Below, piece after piece: positions 14,968 through 23,883 of a stretch of DNA of 64,000 nt (position 1 is the first letter of the stretch; every line of letters starts with the position of its first letter). The DNA is from Pseudomonas fulva (GTDB lineage: Bacteria; Pseudomonadota; Gammaproteobacteria; Pseudomonadales; Pseudomonadaceae): NCBI RefSeq assembly GCF_023517795.1, contig NZ_CP082928.1:4154001-4218000 (forward strand). The letters are read 5' to 3'. The notes below the pieces were generated by a model. The model was not told the DNA's origin. It searched no databases and saw nothing but the letters and a program-made list of their open reading frames with translations. A program made the translations under genes and the position numbers.

Positions 14968-15477
14968 ATGCCTTCGCAGAAAGAGATCGCTGAGCACCTC
15001 GATATGAGCGAGCGCAACTGCCGCGATGTGCTCAAGACGCTCGACCTCGACTGGACCGTCGAGACCATCGACAGGATCCGCGTCGCCTATATCCGAGACC
15101 TGCGCGAGAAAGCTGCCGGTCGCGGCGGCAGCCAGGTTGAAGCGCTCAACTCAGCGCGCATCGAAGAATCCACGGTTAAGGCCGCCAACGGCCGCCTGAC
15201 CTATCACGAAAAATTGGGGACGCTGGTACCGGCTGCTGATGCGGCGTCGGCTTTACGTGACTGGGCAGGCTTCGCCAACCGCGAGTATCAGAGCGGCGTG
15301 GAGAAGATCGTCCAGCAGTTGGAGGCCGAGCATCAGATCAGCATCGACCGCGACGGGGTGAGCCGCATTGCTGGATCTACAGTCAGCCGAATTGGAGGCT
15401 ATGCGGATAAACTTGGCCGTCGTATTGCTGGACGCGGCCCTGCAATTCAACCCGCCGAAGGATCAGCCGACAGCTGA
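14968..15477 (+). CDS. Terminase small subunit (Nu1-like)
   Basis: The DNA-recognition subunit of the packaging motor, 169 residues. The N-terminus is a winged-helix-type DNA-binding stretch (QKEIAEHLDMSERNCRDVLK). A linker and a helical C-terminus for contact with the large subunit follow. Start at 14968 is supported by GGAG eight bases upstream; an ATG twelve bases earlier overlaps that site. The large subunit gene begins inside its 3' end. Confidence 0.82.
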   Translation: MPSQKEIAEHLDMSERNCRDVLKTLDLDWTVETIDRIRVAYIRDLREKAAGRGGSQVEALNSARIEESTVKAANGRLTYHEKLGTLVPAADAASALRDWAGFANREYQSGVEKIVQQLEAEHQISIDRDGVSRIAGSTVSRIGGYADKLGRRIAGRGPAIQPAEGSADS

Positions 15478-17446
15478 GTACATCGAGAACGAGTTCTACC
15501 TGCCGGCCGAGGCGGGCGTGCTCCACGGTCTCTACGAGTTCTACTACACCCCGTATTTCCTTGGCGTTGCCGCGGCACTCGATGACCCGGAGGTGAAGGA
15601 AGTCGATCTGATGAAGGCCGCCCAGATCGGCTGGACCTACTTCCTGATCGCCTTCATCTTCAAGCGCATCACCGGGCGGCCCATGCCGATCATGGTGCTG
15701 TTCGCCAAAGAAGGCGACGGCAAGTCGTTCCATGACGAGAAGCTGGTGCCCGCCATCAGGGCAAACGAGGCGGTCGGGCGTCTGGTCGATGTTGAGACCG
15801 CGAAGAAATCCGGTAACCGCTGGAACCACAAAGGCTTCCCGGGCGGCTTCCTGAAACTGGTCGCGTCCAACTCGCCCGGTAACGTCAAGTCGACATCTAG
15901 CGTCGGCCTGGCCGTGGTCGAGGAACCCGACGACACCAGCGATGACGTGAAGGGGCAGGGGGATGCCATCGGCCTGCTCGAGGAGAGGGTCAAGCGCTAC
16001 CCAGGTTCCAAAACCGTGGTCGGCGGCACTCCGTCACTCAAGGGCCTTTCGAAGACGGAGCAGCGCCTCAAGCAGACCGACCAGCGCGTGCTGCCAATCG
16101 TCTGTCACGAATGCGGCGAAAGCCACGTGCTGGACTTCGCACACATCACCTACCTCACCGGCGACCCTGAGGCCGGCGATGTACCGCATGAAGTGTATGG
16201 CTACGCCAAGCCCGATACGGCCAAGTACGTTTGTCCGCACTGCGCCTGCATGTGGGACGACTACCAGCGCAAAGACAACATCCGCCGCACCTGCTTTGAC
16301 GCGCTCGAGCGTGGCGACCCAATGCGCGGCTGGGTGGCCACGGCGCCGTTTTATGGCAAGGCTGGCTTCATGGAGCTCAGCGAGCTATACGCCTGCCTTC
16401 CTGGCACCACGCTGGCAGATCTGGTTCGCGAGAAGTTGGCAGCCGAGAAGCTGGCCGACGCCGGCGACCCGAAGCAGCTGATCAAGTTCGTCAACCAGAA
16501 GCAGGGTCGGGCCTACGAGTACCGCACCGACCTGCCTGAGGCGGACAAGCTGCGCGAGCGCTGCGAGGACTACCGCGAGCTGGTCATTCCGGCCGGCGGG
16601 CTGATGCTGTTCCTCACTGTCGACGTGCAGCACGACCGGATCGCACTGATCCTACGTGCCTGGGGCCGCGGTGAGGAAAGCTGGCTGGTGCTGTGGACGG
16701 AGATTGCCGCGCAGAGCGGCACCTCGGACAAGACCGACCCCGTATGGGCCGAGCTGGACCGCATACTGTTCGGCACCTACGCCCACGCCAAGGGCTACCG
16801 CCTGCGGGTCAGCGCGGCCAGCATCGACTCCTCGGACGGCCAGACCAACGACGCGGTTTACAACTACGTGCGCACCCGCAAGAAGCGCTTCGCCAAGTTG
16901 CTGGCCATCAAGGGCAGCACCAACGTGGACGCCGAGATCCTCACCGCGCCGCGCAAGATCGACCTCAACACGCAGAGCACCAAGGCCTCGCGCTACGGCC
17001 TGCAGGTCTACCAGGTCGGTGTCACCAAGGCCAAGGATCTGCTGTTCGAGCGGTTGAAGGTCACTGGCCACGGGCCGGGGCGCATGCACTTCTATCAGGG
17101 CGTGCGCGCCGACTACTTCGACCAGCTGCTGGCAGAGGTCAAGGCGCCCAGCCGCAAGCACGGCGGCAAGAAGGTGTACCAGAAGAAGGCCGGCGCCGCG
17201 AACGAAGCACTGGACTGCGAGGGTTACCAGATCCACCTGGCCCGGTACATGCGCCTGCACCTGAAATCACCGAGCGACTGGGACGACATCGAAGCCGGCC
17301 TGATGCAGGTCGACCTGCTGGCCGAAGCAGACGAGCAGGCACCGCTGGTGGCTGAAGACGGCAAACCAACAGCTCCGCCGCCGGCCGCCAAGCCTGCTGG
17401 CATGAGCCTGGCCGACCTCGGCCGGATGATGAACGGAGACGACTGA
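15401..17446 (+). CDS. Terminase large subunit (lambda GpA family)
   Basis: The packaging ATPase and cos endonuclease, 681 residues. The ATPase motif appears as KAAQIGWTY (about residues 69-77), matching the deviant KSARVGYSK loop of GpA. A zinc-binding-like pair CHECGESH...CPHCACMW lies mid-protein. The nuclease motif LTVDVQHDRI with its catalytic Asp is at about residues 405-414. ATG 15401 follows GGAGG closely; a TTG at 15368 would add eleven residues. The stop TGA overlaps the GpW start. Confidence 0.93.
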   Translation: MRINLAVVLLDAALQFNPPKDQPTAEYIENEFYLPAEAGVLHGLYEFYYTPYFLGVAAALDDPEVKEVDLMKAAQIGWTYFLIAFIFKRITGRPMPIMVLFAKEGDGKSFHDEKLVPAIRANEAVGRLVDVETAKKSGNRWNHKGFPGGFLKLVASNSPGNVKSTSSVGLAVVEEPDDTSDDVKGQGDAIGLLEERVKRYPGSKTVVGGTPSLKGLSKTEQRLKQTDQRVLPIVCHECGESHVLDFAHITYLTGDPEAGDVPHEVYGYAKPDTAKYVCPHCACMWDDYQRKDNIRRTCFDALERGDPMRGWVATAPFYGKAGFMELSELYACLPGTTLADLVREKLAAEKLADAGDPKQLIKFVNQKQGRAYEYRTDLPEADKLRERCEDYRELVIPAGGLMLFLTVDVQHDRIALILRAWGRGEESWLVLWTEIAAQSGTSDKTDPVWAELDRILFGTYAHAKGYRLRVSAASIDSSDGQTNDAVYNYVRTRKKRFAKLLAIKGSTNVDAEILTAPRKIDLNTQSTKASRYGLQVYQVGVTKAKDLLFERLKVTGHGPGRMHFYQGVRADYFDQLLAEVKAPSRKHGGKKVYQKKAGAANEALDCEGYQIHLARYMRLHLKSPSDWDDIEAGLMQVDLLAEADEQAPLVAEDGKPTAPPPAAKPAGMSLADLGRMMNGDD

Positions 17447-17658
17447 TGATCACCCAGCAGCACCAGCTGCAGGAGGCGCGGAATGCGCTGCACCTGCTGC
17501 TCACTGGGCAAAGCACCGTGAGCATTCAGCGCGACGGCAAGAAGGTGGATTTCTCACCGGCCAACCGCCGCGACCTCGAAAACTACATCAGCCAACTGGA
17601 GGGCCAGCTGGGTGTCGGCGGCCCGCGCCGTCGTGGCCCAGCTGGTGTGATCGCATGA
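17446..17658 (+). CDS. Head-tail joining protein GpW-like
   Basis: A 70-residue protein with the GpW pattern: a helical start (QQHQLQEARNALHLLLTG), a short beta-hairpin (STVSIQRDGKKVDF) and a second helix (NRRDLENYISQLEGQL). In lambda GpW closes the portal after packaging and provides the site for GpFII and the tail. Its place between terminase and portal agrees. The ATG is coupled to the terminase stop. Confidence 0.88.
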   Translation: MITQQHQLQEARNALHLLLTGQSTVSIQRDGKKVDFSPANRRDLENYISQLEGQLGVGGPRRRGPAGVIA

Positions 17659-19235
17659 AGACAGTCGAGATCCTTGCCCCCAACGGTCTACCCGCGCGCG
17701 AGCAGCTCAGTACTTGGCAGGGCGCCGCCGGCGGCTTCGGTGGCCAGCTGGAGCGTTGGCTACCGTCGATGAAGAGCATGGACGCCGCGCTGCTGCCAAA
17801 CCTCAAGCTCGGCAATGCGCGCGCCGAGGACGTCACGCGCAACAACGCGTTCGCCGCCAACGGCGTGCAGCTGCACATCGATAACATCGTTGGCCACCTG
17901 TTCCGCCTCAGCTACAAGCCACGCTGGAAGCGCCTGGGCATCAGCGATGCGGACGCCCGCGCGTTCGCCGAGGATGTCGAGGCTTGGTGGTTCGAGTTCG
18001 CCGAGGATCCCGTAGGCTGCTGGCTCGACGTGGAGCGCAAACGCACGGCCACCATGATGGTGCGCGAGGCGGTCGGCACCCACACCCGCCTGGGTGAAGT
18101 GTCCGCCGCCGCTGAATGGGTGGAGCGCCGTGGCACGCCCATGCGTACCGCTGTTCGCTTGGTCAGCCCCAAGCGCATCGGTAACCCCGGTGATCGGTCG
18201 GACACCGCCACTATTCGCGGCGGTGTTGAGTTCGACCGCAACGGCGTGGCGATCGCGTACCACGTACGGCAGCTGGCCTCGGGCGGCATGGGCCTCGGCA
18301 ATGGTTATGGTCGCGAGTGGCGCCGCGTCGAGCGAGAGGCGGCCAACGGGCGCCTGAAGTTCATCCACGTGTTCGAGCCCACCGAGGACGGCCAGGCCCG
18401 CGGCGCCAATCAGTTTCTGAGCGTGCTCGAGCAGAGCCACATGCTGCCCAAGTTGCAGCACACCAAGCTGCAGAACGCGATCGTCAACGCCATGTACGCG
18501 GCGACCATCGAGAGTGAAATGGGCACCGATGCAGCACTGGAGATCATCGGCGCTGGTGATGAGGGCGTGAACAACATCACCAAGTACATGATGGCGGTGA
18601 ACAGCTTCAACACCGGAAGCAAGCTGTCGCTGAACGGCGTGAAGATCCCGCATCTGTTCCCAGGCGAGAAGCTACACCTGCAGACCAGCGGCAACGTCGA
18701 CAACGGCTATGCCGACTTCGAGTCGAGCATCCTGCGTTGGATGTCGGCGGGGCTCAACGTGCCTTATGAGCCGTTCGCCCGCGACTACCGGCAAAGCACC
18801 TACAGCAGCGCCCGTGCCTCGATGATGGAAGGCTGGCGTTACTACATGGGCCGCCGCAAGGTCATCGCCTCGCGCTTTGCAACGCACCTGTTCGTGCTGG
18901 CGTTCGAGGAGGCGCTGCAGCGGCGCCTCCTCACGCTACCGCGTAATGCCACCCGAGGCTTCTACGAAGCGCGCGCCTCCTGGTGCAACTGCGACTGGAT
19001 CGGCGCCGGCCGCCTGGCCATCGATGGCCTCAAGGAAGTGAAGGAATCCGTGCTGCGCATCCAGGAAGGCCTCAGCACCTACGAAAAGGAGCTGGCCATT
19101 CTCGGCGAGGACTACCAGGAAACTTTCGCCCAGCAGGTGCGTGAAATGAACGAACGCCGGGAGGCTGGCCTGCCGCCTCCGAGTTGGATGCGCACGCAGG
19201 AACTTTCGCCGGAAGTCGCCGAGCCCACCGAATAG
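17655..19235 (+). CDS. Portal protein (lambda GpB family)
   Basis: The dodecameric portal through which DNA enters and leaves the capsid, 526 residues, about the length of GpB. Family features include NAFAANGVQLHIDNIVGHLFRL near residue 58, EWRRVEREAANGRLKFIHVFEP in the middle and LNVPYEPFARDYRQSTYSSARA (wing/clip) in the second half. It overlaps the GpW gene by four bases. The short C-terminal tail is proline- and glutamate-rich. Confidence 0.93.
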   Translation: MKTVEILAPNGLPAREQLSTWQGAAGGFGGQLERWLPSMKSMDAALLPNLKLGNARAEDVTRNNAFAANGVQLHIDNIVGHLFRLSYKPRWKRLGISDADARAFAEDVEAWWFEFAEDPVGCWLDVERKRTATMMVREAVGTHTRLGEVSAAAEWVERRGTPMRTAVRLVSPKRIGNPGDRSDTATIRGGVEFDRNGVAIAYHVRQLASGGMGLGNGYGREWRRVEREAANGRLKFIHVFEPTEDGQARGANQFLSVLEQSHMLPKLQHTKLQNAIVNAMYAATIESEMGTDAALEIIGAGDEGVNNITKYMMAVNSFNTGSKLSLNGVKIPHLFPGEKLHLQTSGNVDNGYADFESSILRWMSAGLNVPYEPFARDYRQSTYSSARASMMEGWRYYMGRRKVIASRFATHLFVLAFEEALQRRLLTLPRNATRGFYEARASWCNCDWIGAGRLAIDGLKEVKESVLRIQEGLSTYEKELAILGEDYQETFAQQVREMNERREAGLPPPSWMRTQELSPEVAEPTE

Positions 19236-19243
19236 GACAGGCC

Positions 19244-20563
19244 ATGAACCAATATCCACATATCGCCAGCCGGGTGCTGAACACGCCCTTGTTGCTGGAG
19301 CCTGGCTACGCCCGGGTGTTTTTCAGTGCCCTGAGCAGCCGCCTTGGCATTGCCTCGCTTAGCGACGAGCAGGGCGCCGTCGACATGAGCCAGAAGCTGC
19401 GGGTGGATGCTCGCAGCTACAGCAAAACGGCCACCAACCGCTGGGGCGAAGAGGAAGTGCTGTTCCAGGTCGTGGACGGCGTGGCGCTGCTCGACGTGAA
19501 AGGCTCTCTTGCCCACAAGACCGGCAACCTCAAGCCCTACAGCGGCATGACCGGCTACGACGGCATCATCAACCGCGCCGCCATGATGTTCGCCGAGCCG
19601 GATGTGAAGGGCGTGCTGATGGACATGCACACGCCCGGCGGTGAGGTGTTTGGCTGCTTCGATACGGCCGACCGCCTGCGGCAGCTGTCGCAACAGGCCG
19701 GCAAGCCGATCTGGTCCCTTGCTTGCGACTCGTCCTGCTCGGCGGGCATGGCGCTCTCCAGCGCGGCCAGCCGTCGGCTGATCACACAGACCGGCTACGT
19801 CGGCTCGGTGGGCGTGGTCATGGCTCACGCCAGTTATGAAGACTACCTGGAGCAGGAGGGCATCAAAGTCACGCTCATCCACTCCGGGGCGCACAAGGTG
19901 GAGGGTAATCCTTACGAGGATCTGCCTGCCGAGGTGCTGAGCCGCTTCCAGGCCGACACCGACGCCTTGCGCCAACAATTCGCCGAGCTGGTGGCCCGCA
20001 ACCTGGGGCTTTCCGTCGAGGCGGTACTGGCCACCGAAGCCGCGGTGTTCCGTGGCCAGGCGGCAATCGATGTCGGCTTCGCTGATGGCCTGGTCAACGG
20101 GCATGAAGCGGTGGCCGAGTTCTCTGAGTATCTGTCCACGCAGGGCAGGACAACCACCATAGGAGCCACACGCATGACCGGGACAACCCCCGCGCCATCT
20201 GCCGAAGCTGCCCCACCTGCGCAGGCAGGTAGCCAGCCGGCAGCACCCTTTGATGCTGCTGCAACCGCCAGCGCCGAGCGCGCTCGCGTACAGGGCATTC
20301 AGCAGCACGCCGAGGCCGAAGGCCGCAGCAAGCTCGCCAGCCACCTGGCCTTCAACACGGAAATGAGCGTCGACCAGGCCGCTGCCCTCTTGGCCGCAGC
20401 GCCAAAAGAGCAGGGCGCCGCCCTCGATGCCAGTACCGCGCTGGACAAGATGATGGCCACTGAAGAACAGCCGAACCTCACCGCAGGTGCAGGCGACGCC
20501 AAACCCACCCAGGCCCAAGGCATCGCAGCCAGCTGGGCCAAAGCCACGGGAGCGAAAGTCTGA
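19244..20563 (+). CDS. Prohead protease fused to scaffold (lambda GpC-like, S49)
   Basis: A protein of 439 residues with an N-terminal S49/ClpP-like peptidase domain. MHTPGGEVFG forms the oxyanion region and DSSCSAGMALSSAA carries the likely nucleophile serine. The C-terminal Ala/Gln-rich third is the scaffold, removed during head maturation. Start at 19244 is supported by AGGACAG. Its 3' third also encodes a nested scaffold from its own start at 20174. The stop overlaps the start of the decoration protein. Confidence 0.92.
   Translation: MNQYPHIASRVLNTPLLLEPGYARVFFSALSSRLGIASLSDEQGAVDMSQKLRVDARSYSKTATNRWGEEEVLFQVVDGVALLDVKGSLAHKTGNLKPYSGMTGYDGIINRAAMMFAEPDVKGVLMDMHTPGGEVFGCFDTADRLRQLSQQAGKPIWSLACDSSCSAGMALSSAASRRLITQTGYVGSVGVVMAHASYEDYLEQEGIKVTLIHSGAHKVEGNPYEDLPAEVLSRFQADTDALRQQFAELVARNLGLSVEAVLATEAAVFRGQAAIDVGFADGLVNGHEAVAEFSEYLSTQGRTTTIGATRMTGTTPAPSAEAAPPAQAGSQPAAPFDAAATASAERARVQGIQQHAEAEGRSKLASHLAFNTEMSVDQAAALLAAAPKEQGAALDASTALDKMMATEEQPNLTAGAGDAKPTQAQGIAASWAKATGAKV
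20174..20563 (+). CDS. Nested scaffold protein (Nu3-like), in-frame start
   Basis: An internal ATG at codon 311 of the protease gene is preceded by AGGAG at 20161-20165, eight bases upstream. Translation from here gives a 129-residue Ala/Gln/Glu-rich protein matching the scaffold part alone. Lambda Nu3 is produced in the same way from inside gene C. The ribosome site in mid-gene is the evidence; expression itself is inferred. Confidence 0.7.
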   Translation: MTGTTPAPSAEAAPPAQAGSQPAAPFDAAATASAERARVQGIQQHAEAEGRSKLASHLAFNTEMSVDQAAALLAAAPKEQGAALDASTALDKMMATEEQPNLTAGAGDAKPTQAQGIAASWAKATGAKV

Positions 20564-20913
20564 TGGCCATCGTTCAACAGCCCGTCGACAACTGGGTCAC
20601 CGGTTCCGACTCGTACCAGACCACCCTCGTCACCATCCTGCAGGGCCAGAACCTGCTGGAAAAAACGCCCCTCGGCGTCGTCGAGGCCAGCGGCAAGGTG
20701 GTCGCCTGGGATCCTGCAGCCAGCGATGGTCGCGAAAAGGCCGTGTACATCACCGCCTATGCCGTTGACGCCACCGGCGCCGACCAGCAGGCCCAGGTGA
20801 TCAAAACCGGCACCTTCAACCCCGAGCAGGTCGTCTGGCCGGCCGGTACCACCGACGCGCAGAAACGTGCAGCCTTCGTGGGCTCGCCGATCAGCCTGCA
20901 ACTGCCCGTATAA
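20563..20913 (+). CDS. Head decoration protein (lambda GpD-like)
   Basis: A 116-residue protein, close to the 110 of GpD. It binds trimer positions on the expanded capsid and stabilises it. The start region with TGSDSYQTTLVTILQGQNL, then KTPLGVVEASGKVVAWDP and a beta-rich end with GTFNPEQVVWPAG, follow the family pattern (HDPD). It sits between protease/scaffold and major capsid, as in lambda, and is followed by a terminator-like hairpin. Confidence 0.87.
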   Translation: MAIVQQPVDNWVTGSDSYQTTLVTILQGQNLLEKTPLGVVEASGKVVAWDPAASDGREKAVYITAYAVDATGADQQAQVIKTGTFNPEQVVWPAGTTDAQKRAAFVGSPISLQLPV

Positions 20914-20935
20914 GGGCGCCACACCACACCCAAGG

Positions 20936-20957
20936 GGCCGCTACAGCGGCCTTTTTC
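20936..20957 (+). terminator. Terminator-like hairpin between gpD and gpE
   Basis: The stem GGCCGCT / AGCGGCC is followed by CTTTTTC. It lies 19 bases upstream of the major capsid start and may attenuate transcription or stabilise transcript ends. Confidence 0.65.
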
Positions 20958-20975
20958 ATTTCAGGAGACTGAACA

Positions 20976-22001
20976 ATGGCCGCTGGCTACGATACGACCA
21001 CCCTCTTGGGTGTGAAGGAAATCCTTCCCAAGTTCACCCCGCTGTTCCTGCAGATGTTCTTCCCGGAAGCCGCAACCTTTCCCACCGTGGAAGTGGCTTT
21101 CGACAAGATCAAGAAGGACCGCCGCCTGGCGCCCTTCGTGTCGCCGCTCGTTTCCGGGCGCCCGCGCCGCGAGCGCGGTGGCTTTCTCACTACGCTCGAG
21201 CCGGCCTACATCAAGGAAACCGATGTGGTGCGCCCCACGCGCTTGCTCAAGCGCCGCCTGGGCGAGGCGCTCAACGGCGAGATGAGCGCTGCCGAGCGCC
21301 ATGACGCCGTGGTGGCGGACATTTTGGTCGAGCAGGAAGAGAACATCGTCGCCCGCGAAGAGTGGATGGCGGTGCAGGCGGTGCTCTACGGCAAGGTCAT
21401 CATGGAAGGCCCCGACCACCCGCCGGTCGAGGTCGACTACGGCCGCAGCCCCGAGAACCAGATCGTGCTGGCAGGCGCTGCCAAATGGGACGCCGTGGAC
21501 GTCGAAACCTACGACCCCACCGACGACCTGGAAGAGTGGAGCGCCGAGACCACTGGTGCCGTTGGCCTGGTGATCATGGGCAAGGGCGCCTGGAAGCTGT
21601 TCAGCCGCTTCAAGCCCGTGAAGGATCTGCTCGAAACGCGCCGCGGCAGCACCAGCCAGCTGGAGCTCGGCCCGCAGCTCGAGAAGGAAGTGATGCGCAA
21701 GGGCTTCATCGGGGAGTTCGAGATCGTCGTCTACACCGGCAAGTACACCGACGATGAAGGCGCGAAGACCAACTTCATGCCGGACTACGGCGTGCTGATC
21801 GCCCCGGCCAGCGCTGACAACGTGATGGCCTATGGCGGTATTCAGGACGCCAAGGCCAACGCCAATGGCATCGCCGAAGCCACGCGCTACCCGTCGAACT
21901 GGTTCACCGACAACCCCAGCGTCGAGTGGCTGCAAACGCAGACCGCGCCGGTGCCGGCGCTGTTCGATGCCGACGAGTTCGTGTTCGTCACCGTAGCCTG
22001 A
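20976..22001 (+). CDS. Major capsid protein (lambda GpE family)
   Basis: The capsid subunit, 341 residues, the same as GpE. Recognisable segments are LFLQMFFPEAATFPTVEVAFD near residue 25, RHDAVVADILVEQEENIVAREEWM and the glycine-rich C-terminal half ending in FDADEFVFVTVA. A strong CAGGAGA site precedes the ATG, as expected for the most highly produced structural protein. Confidence 0.92.
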   Translation: MAAGYDTTTLLGVKEILPKFTPLFLQMFFPEAATFPTVEVAFDKIKKDRRLAPFVSPLVSGRPRRERGGFLTTLEPAYIKETDVVRPTRLLKRRLGEALNGEMSAAERHDAVVADILVEQEENIVAREEWMAVQAVLYGKVIMEGPDHPPVEVDYGRSPENQIVLAGAAKWDAVDVETYDPTDDLEEWSAETTGAVGLVIMGKGAWKLFSRFKPVKDLLETRRGSTSQLELGPQLEKEVMRKGFIGEFEIVVYTGKYTDDEGAKTNFMPDYGVLIAPASADNVMAYGGIQDAKANANGIAEATRYPSNWFTDNPSVEWLQTQTAPVPALFDADEFVFVTVA

Positions 22002-22052
22002 TCGGCTCCCTTTCGCTGAGGCGCGCAGCCGCGCGCCTTCAGGAGATATCCC

Positions 22053-22310
22053 ATGGCAAAGCTCTACATCGTGAAAACCACCGTGCACGCTATCCCGAAA
22101 AAGGGTGGCAAGAAAGTGATCATCAAGTCCTCGAAAGACCCGCAGCCGGTTCCCGGCGAGTTCGTCAAAGAGCTGCTGGCCAGTAATGCCATCGAGGAAG
22201 CTGGCAGCGACAACACGGCGACCGCCGATACCACCGCTGCTCCTGCAGGCGGTGCTGCTGGTGGCGGCGCTGGTGCTGGCGGCAGCGGCGACGACGCGAC
22301 AGGCGACTGA
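22053..22310 (+). CDS. Small head-region protein with Gly/Ala-rich tail
   Basis: A protein of 85 residues. The first 50 are basic and beta-like (KLYIVKTTVHAIPKKGGKKV); the remainder is a low-complexity Gly/Ala/Asp tail. It takes the place of lambda FI, which delivers the terminase-DNA complex to the prohead and also has a charged, low-complexity part. Similarity to FI is positional only. AGGAGA precedes the start. Confidence 0.6.
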   Translation: MAKLYIVKTTVHAIPKKGGKKVIIKSSKDPQPVPGEFVKELLASNAIEEAGSDNTATADTTAAPAGGAAGGGAGAGGSGDDATGD

Positions 22311-22312
22311 CC

Positions 22313-22639
22313 ATGCCCAGCGACTTCGACCGACTCATGCGCCGCGCTGACGACAGCCTGTTCCGTGTGTTCGGCGAGGATCGCGAGGCGTGCAGGCCCA
22401 CCTACATGGCTCCCGGCGGTATGCAGGTGCCTTGTGAGGTGATCCTGGCGCGCAACGTCACCGTTGCCGGCGCCGATGGCATGTTCCGCCCCGTGCGTGT
22501 GCTGGCCGAACTGCGCTGCCACCAGGTGCAAGGGCGTCGTGGTGGCATCCTCACGGTGCCCGAAGGGCGCTTCAAGCTGGCCGAGCCGATCGATAACGAC
22601 GGCCTGGTCGAGCGCTGGGAGCTCCTGGAGGTGACCTGA
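22313..22639 (+). CDS. Head-tail attachment protein (lambda FII-like)
   Basis: A protein of 108 residues with the pattern of the phage attachment/FII family: a helical N-terminus (SDFDRLMRRADDSLFRVFGE), then a compact beta barrel (VPCEVILARN, LAELRCHQV, GRFKLAEPIDNDGLVERWELLEV). FII finishes the connector and docks the tail. It lies two bases after the preceding gene and its stop overlaps the next start. Confidence 0.68.
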   Translation: MPSDFDRLMRRADDSLFRVFGEDREACRPTYMAPGGMQVPCEVILARNVTVAGADGMFRPVRVLAELRCHQVQGRRGGILTVPEGRFKLAEPIDNDGLVERWELLEVT

Positions 22640-23208
22640 TGGCCGGCTACGACAGCTTCCGCGTCGAGGTCAAAGGCGGCGAGGCAGCACTGGCGCGCTT
22701 CGACGCCGCACCCAACAAGCTACGGCGGGCCATTCAATTGGCCCTCAACACGGTAGGGCGCGGCACCCGCACGCAGAGCTGGCGGGAGATTCGCGACGAA
22801 ATCAACCTCAAGCCTAGCTACATCCGCAACGAGGTGAACTTCATTCCCGCCACGCCCGATGAGCTGCGCGTGATCATCTTCGCGCGGCGCCGCGGCGTCA
22901 CCCTCAGCCAGTTCCCGAACCGCCAGCTATGGCGGCAAGGTAAGAACGGCAAGCGGGTGAAGGCTGGTGTTCGCGTCGAGGTGGGCAAGGGCTGGACGGA
23001 GCTGGTCGAAACCGCCTTTATCGCGCCCATTGGCCCGGCCGGCGGTCTGATCGCCGAGCGTACGAGCAAGCCTCGCTTGCCGATCGAAGTGCTGCACGGC
23101 CCGTCGCCGTCGCAGGTGCTCAGCACCAAGCTGGACGATATCGGCGCCGATGCCCAGCGCAAACTCGAACCCGAGATCGAACGCCAACTGAGGCGCAGCA
23201 ACCTATGA
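22639..23208 (+). CDS. Minor tail protein Z-like
   Basis: A protein of 189 residues corresponding in place and pattern to prophage minor tail protein Z. It has a helix-rich start (LRRAIQLALNTVGRGTRTQSWREI) and a basic middle with the RQGKNGKRVKAGVRVEVG stretch. Z is needed for correct connection of tail to head in lambda. It overlaps the next gene by four bases. Confidence 0.72.
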   Translation: MAGYDSFRVEVKGGEAALARFDAAPNKLRRAIQLALNTVGRGTRTQSWREIRDEINLKPSYIRNEVNFIPATPDELRVIIFARRRGVTLSQFPNRQLWRQGKNGKRVKAGVRVEVGKGWTELVETAFIAPIGPAGGLIAERTSKPRLPIEVLHGPSPSQVLSTKLDDIGADAQRKLEPEIERQLRRSNL

Positions 23209-23672
23209 CCAACCCCATCAAGCAGGCGCACGACGCAATGGTCCAGCGCCTCGGGCAGATCATGCCCGCTAACGGCTACCTGACTGATGCCGGTACCCGC
23301 ATCCGCGAAGGCTGGCTCAGTGAACTGCTGCAGGCGCCTGACCTGGTGTTCCCCTTCATCGCCCTACAGCCTGGCCTGTACGTGCCGGGCAGCTGGGGGC
23401 CTGGCGCGACGCTCACGCGCGTGGGGCGCCGGGTGGTCGGCGCGGTCAATGGCGCGGCGGACAACTACCTCGAACAGCTTGAGGAGCTGTATTGCGACCT
23501 CGTCGCCTGCTTGCAGGTGCCTGAGGGCGTACCCAACCCCTGGGGCCGGCCTGGGCCGTACCAGGTCACGCTGGAGCCCGGCCAGATGTTCCCGCCGGGT
23601 GACGGGCTCAACGCTGGCACGGTGCTCATGCCGCTCCAGCTTCACATCATCATTCAGCAGAACGGAGCATGA
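23205..23672 (+). CDS. Tail terminator-like protein (lambda U position)
   Basis: A protein of 155 residues between Z-like and tail tube genes. It begins with a helix (IKQAHDAMVQRLGQIM) and continues with beta strands including DLVFPFIALQPGLYVPG and a C-terminal MPLQLHIIIQQ strand, as expected for the ring protein that ends the tail tube. The assignment is mainly from gene order. Confidence 0.58.
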   Translation: MTNPIKQAHDAMVQRLGQIMPANGYLTDAGTRIREGWLSELLQAPDLVFPFIALQPGLYVPGSWGPGATLTRVGRRVVGAVNGAADNYLEQLEELYCDLVACLQVPEGVPNPWGRPGPYQVTLEPGQMFPPGDGLNAGTVLMPLQLHIIIQQNGA

Positions 23673-23676
23673 CCCC

Positions 23677-23883
23677 ATGACCAGCAAGACCGCTGCCGAT
23701 CAGGCAGCCGCTGCGCAGGCTGACAAGCCAAAGCGCAACCTTGTTGAGGTCACCCTCAGCAAGCCCCATACCCACGCCGGCAAACCCTGCCAGGCGAAGG
23801 ACAAAATCAAGGTGACGGCTGCTCAGAAAGAGTGGCTCGTTCGCCAGGGCAAGATCGAAGGCCAGGAGGTGAGCAATGGCTGA
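23677..23883 (+). CDS. Small phage protein (DUF7210-like)
   Basis: A protein of 68 residues: an Ala/Lys-rich leader, then VEVTLSKPHTHAGKPCQAKDKIKVTAAQKEWLVRQGKI. The pattern of a short beta-sheet followed by a helix recalls the DUF7210 group of small phage proteins, to my memory. Its job is unknown. It overlaps the start of the tail tube gene by eight bases. Confidence 0.62.
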   Translation: MTSKTAADQAAAAQADKPKRNLVEVTLSKPHTHAGKPCQAKDKIKVTAAQKEWLVRQGKIEGQEVSNG

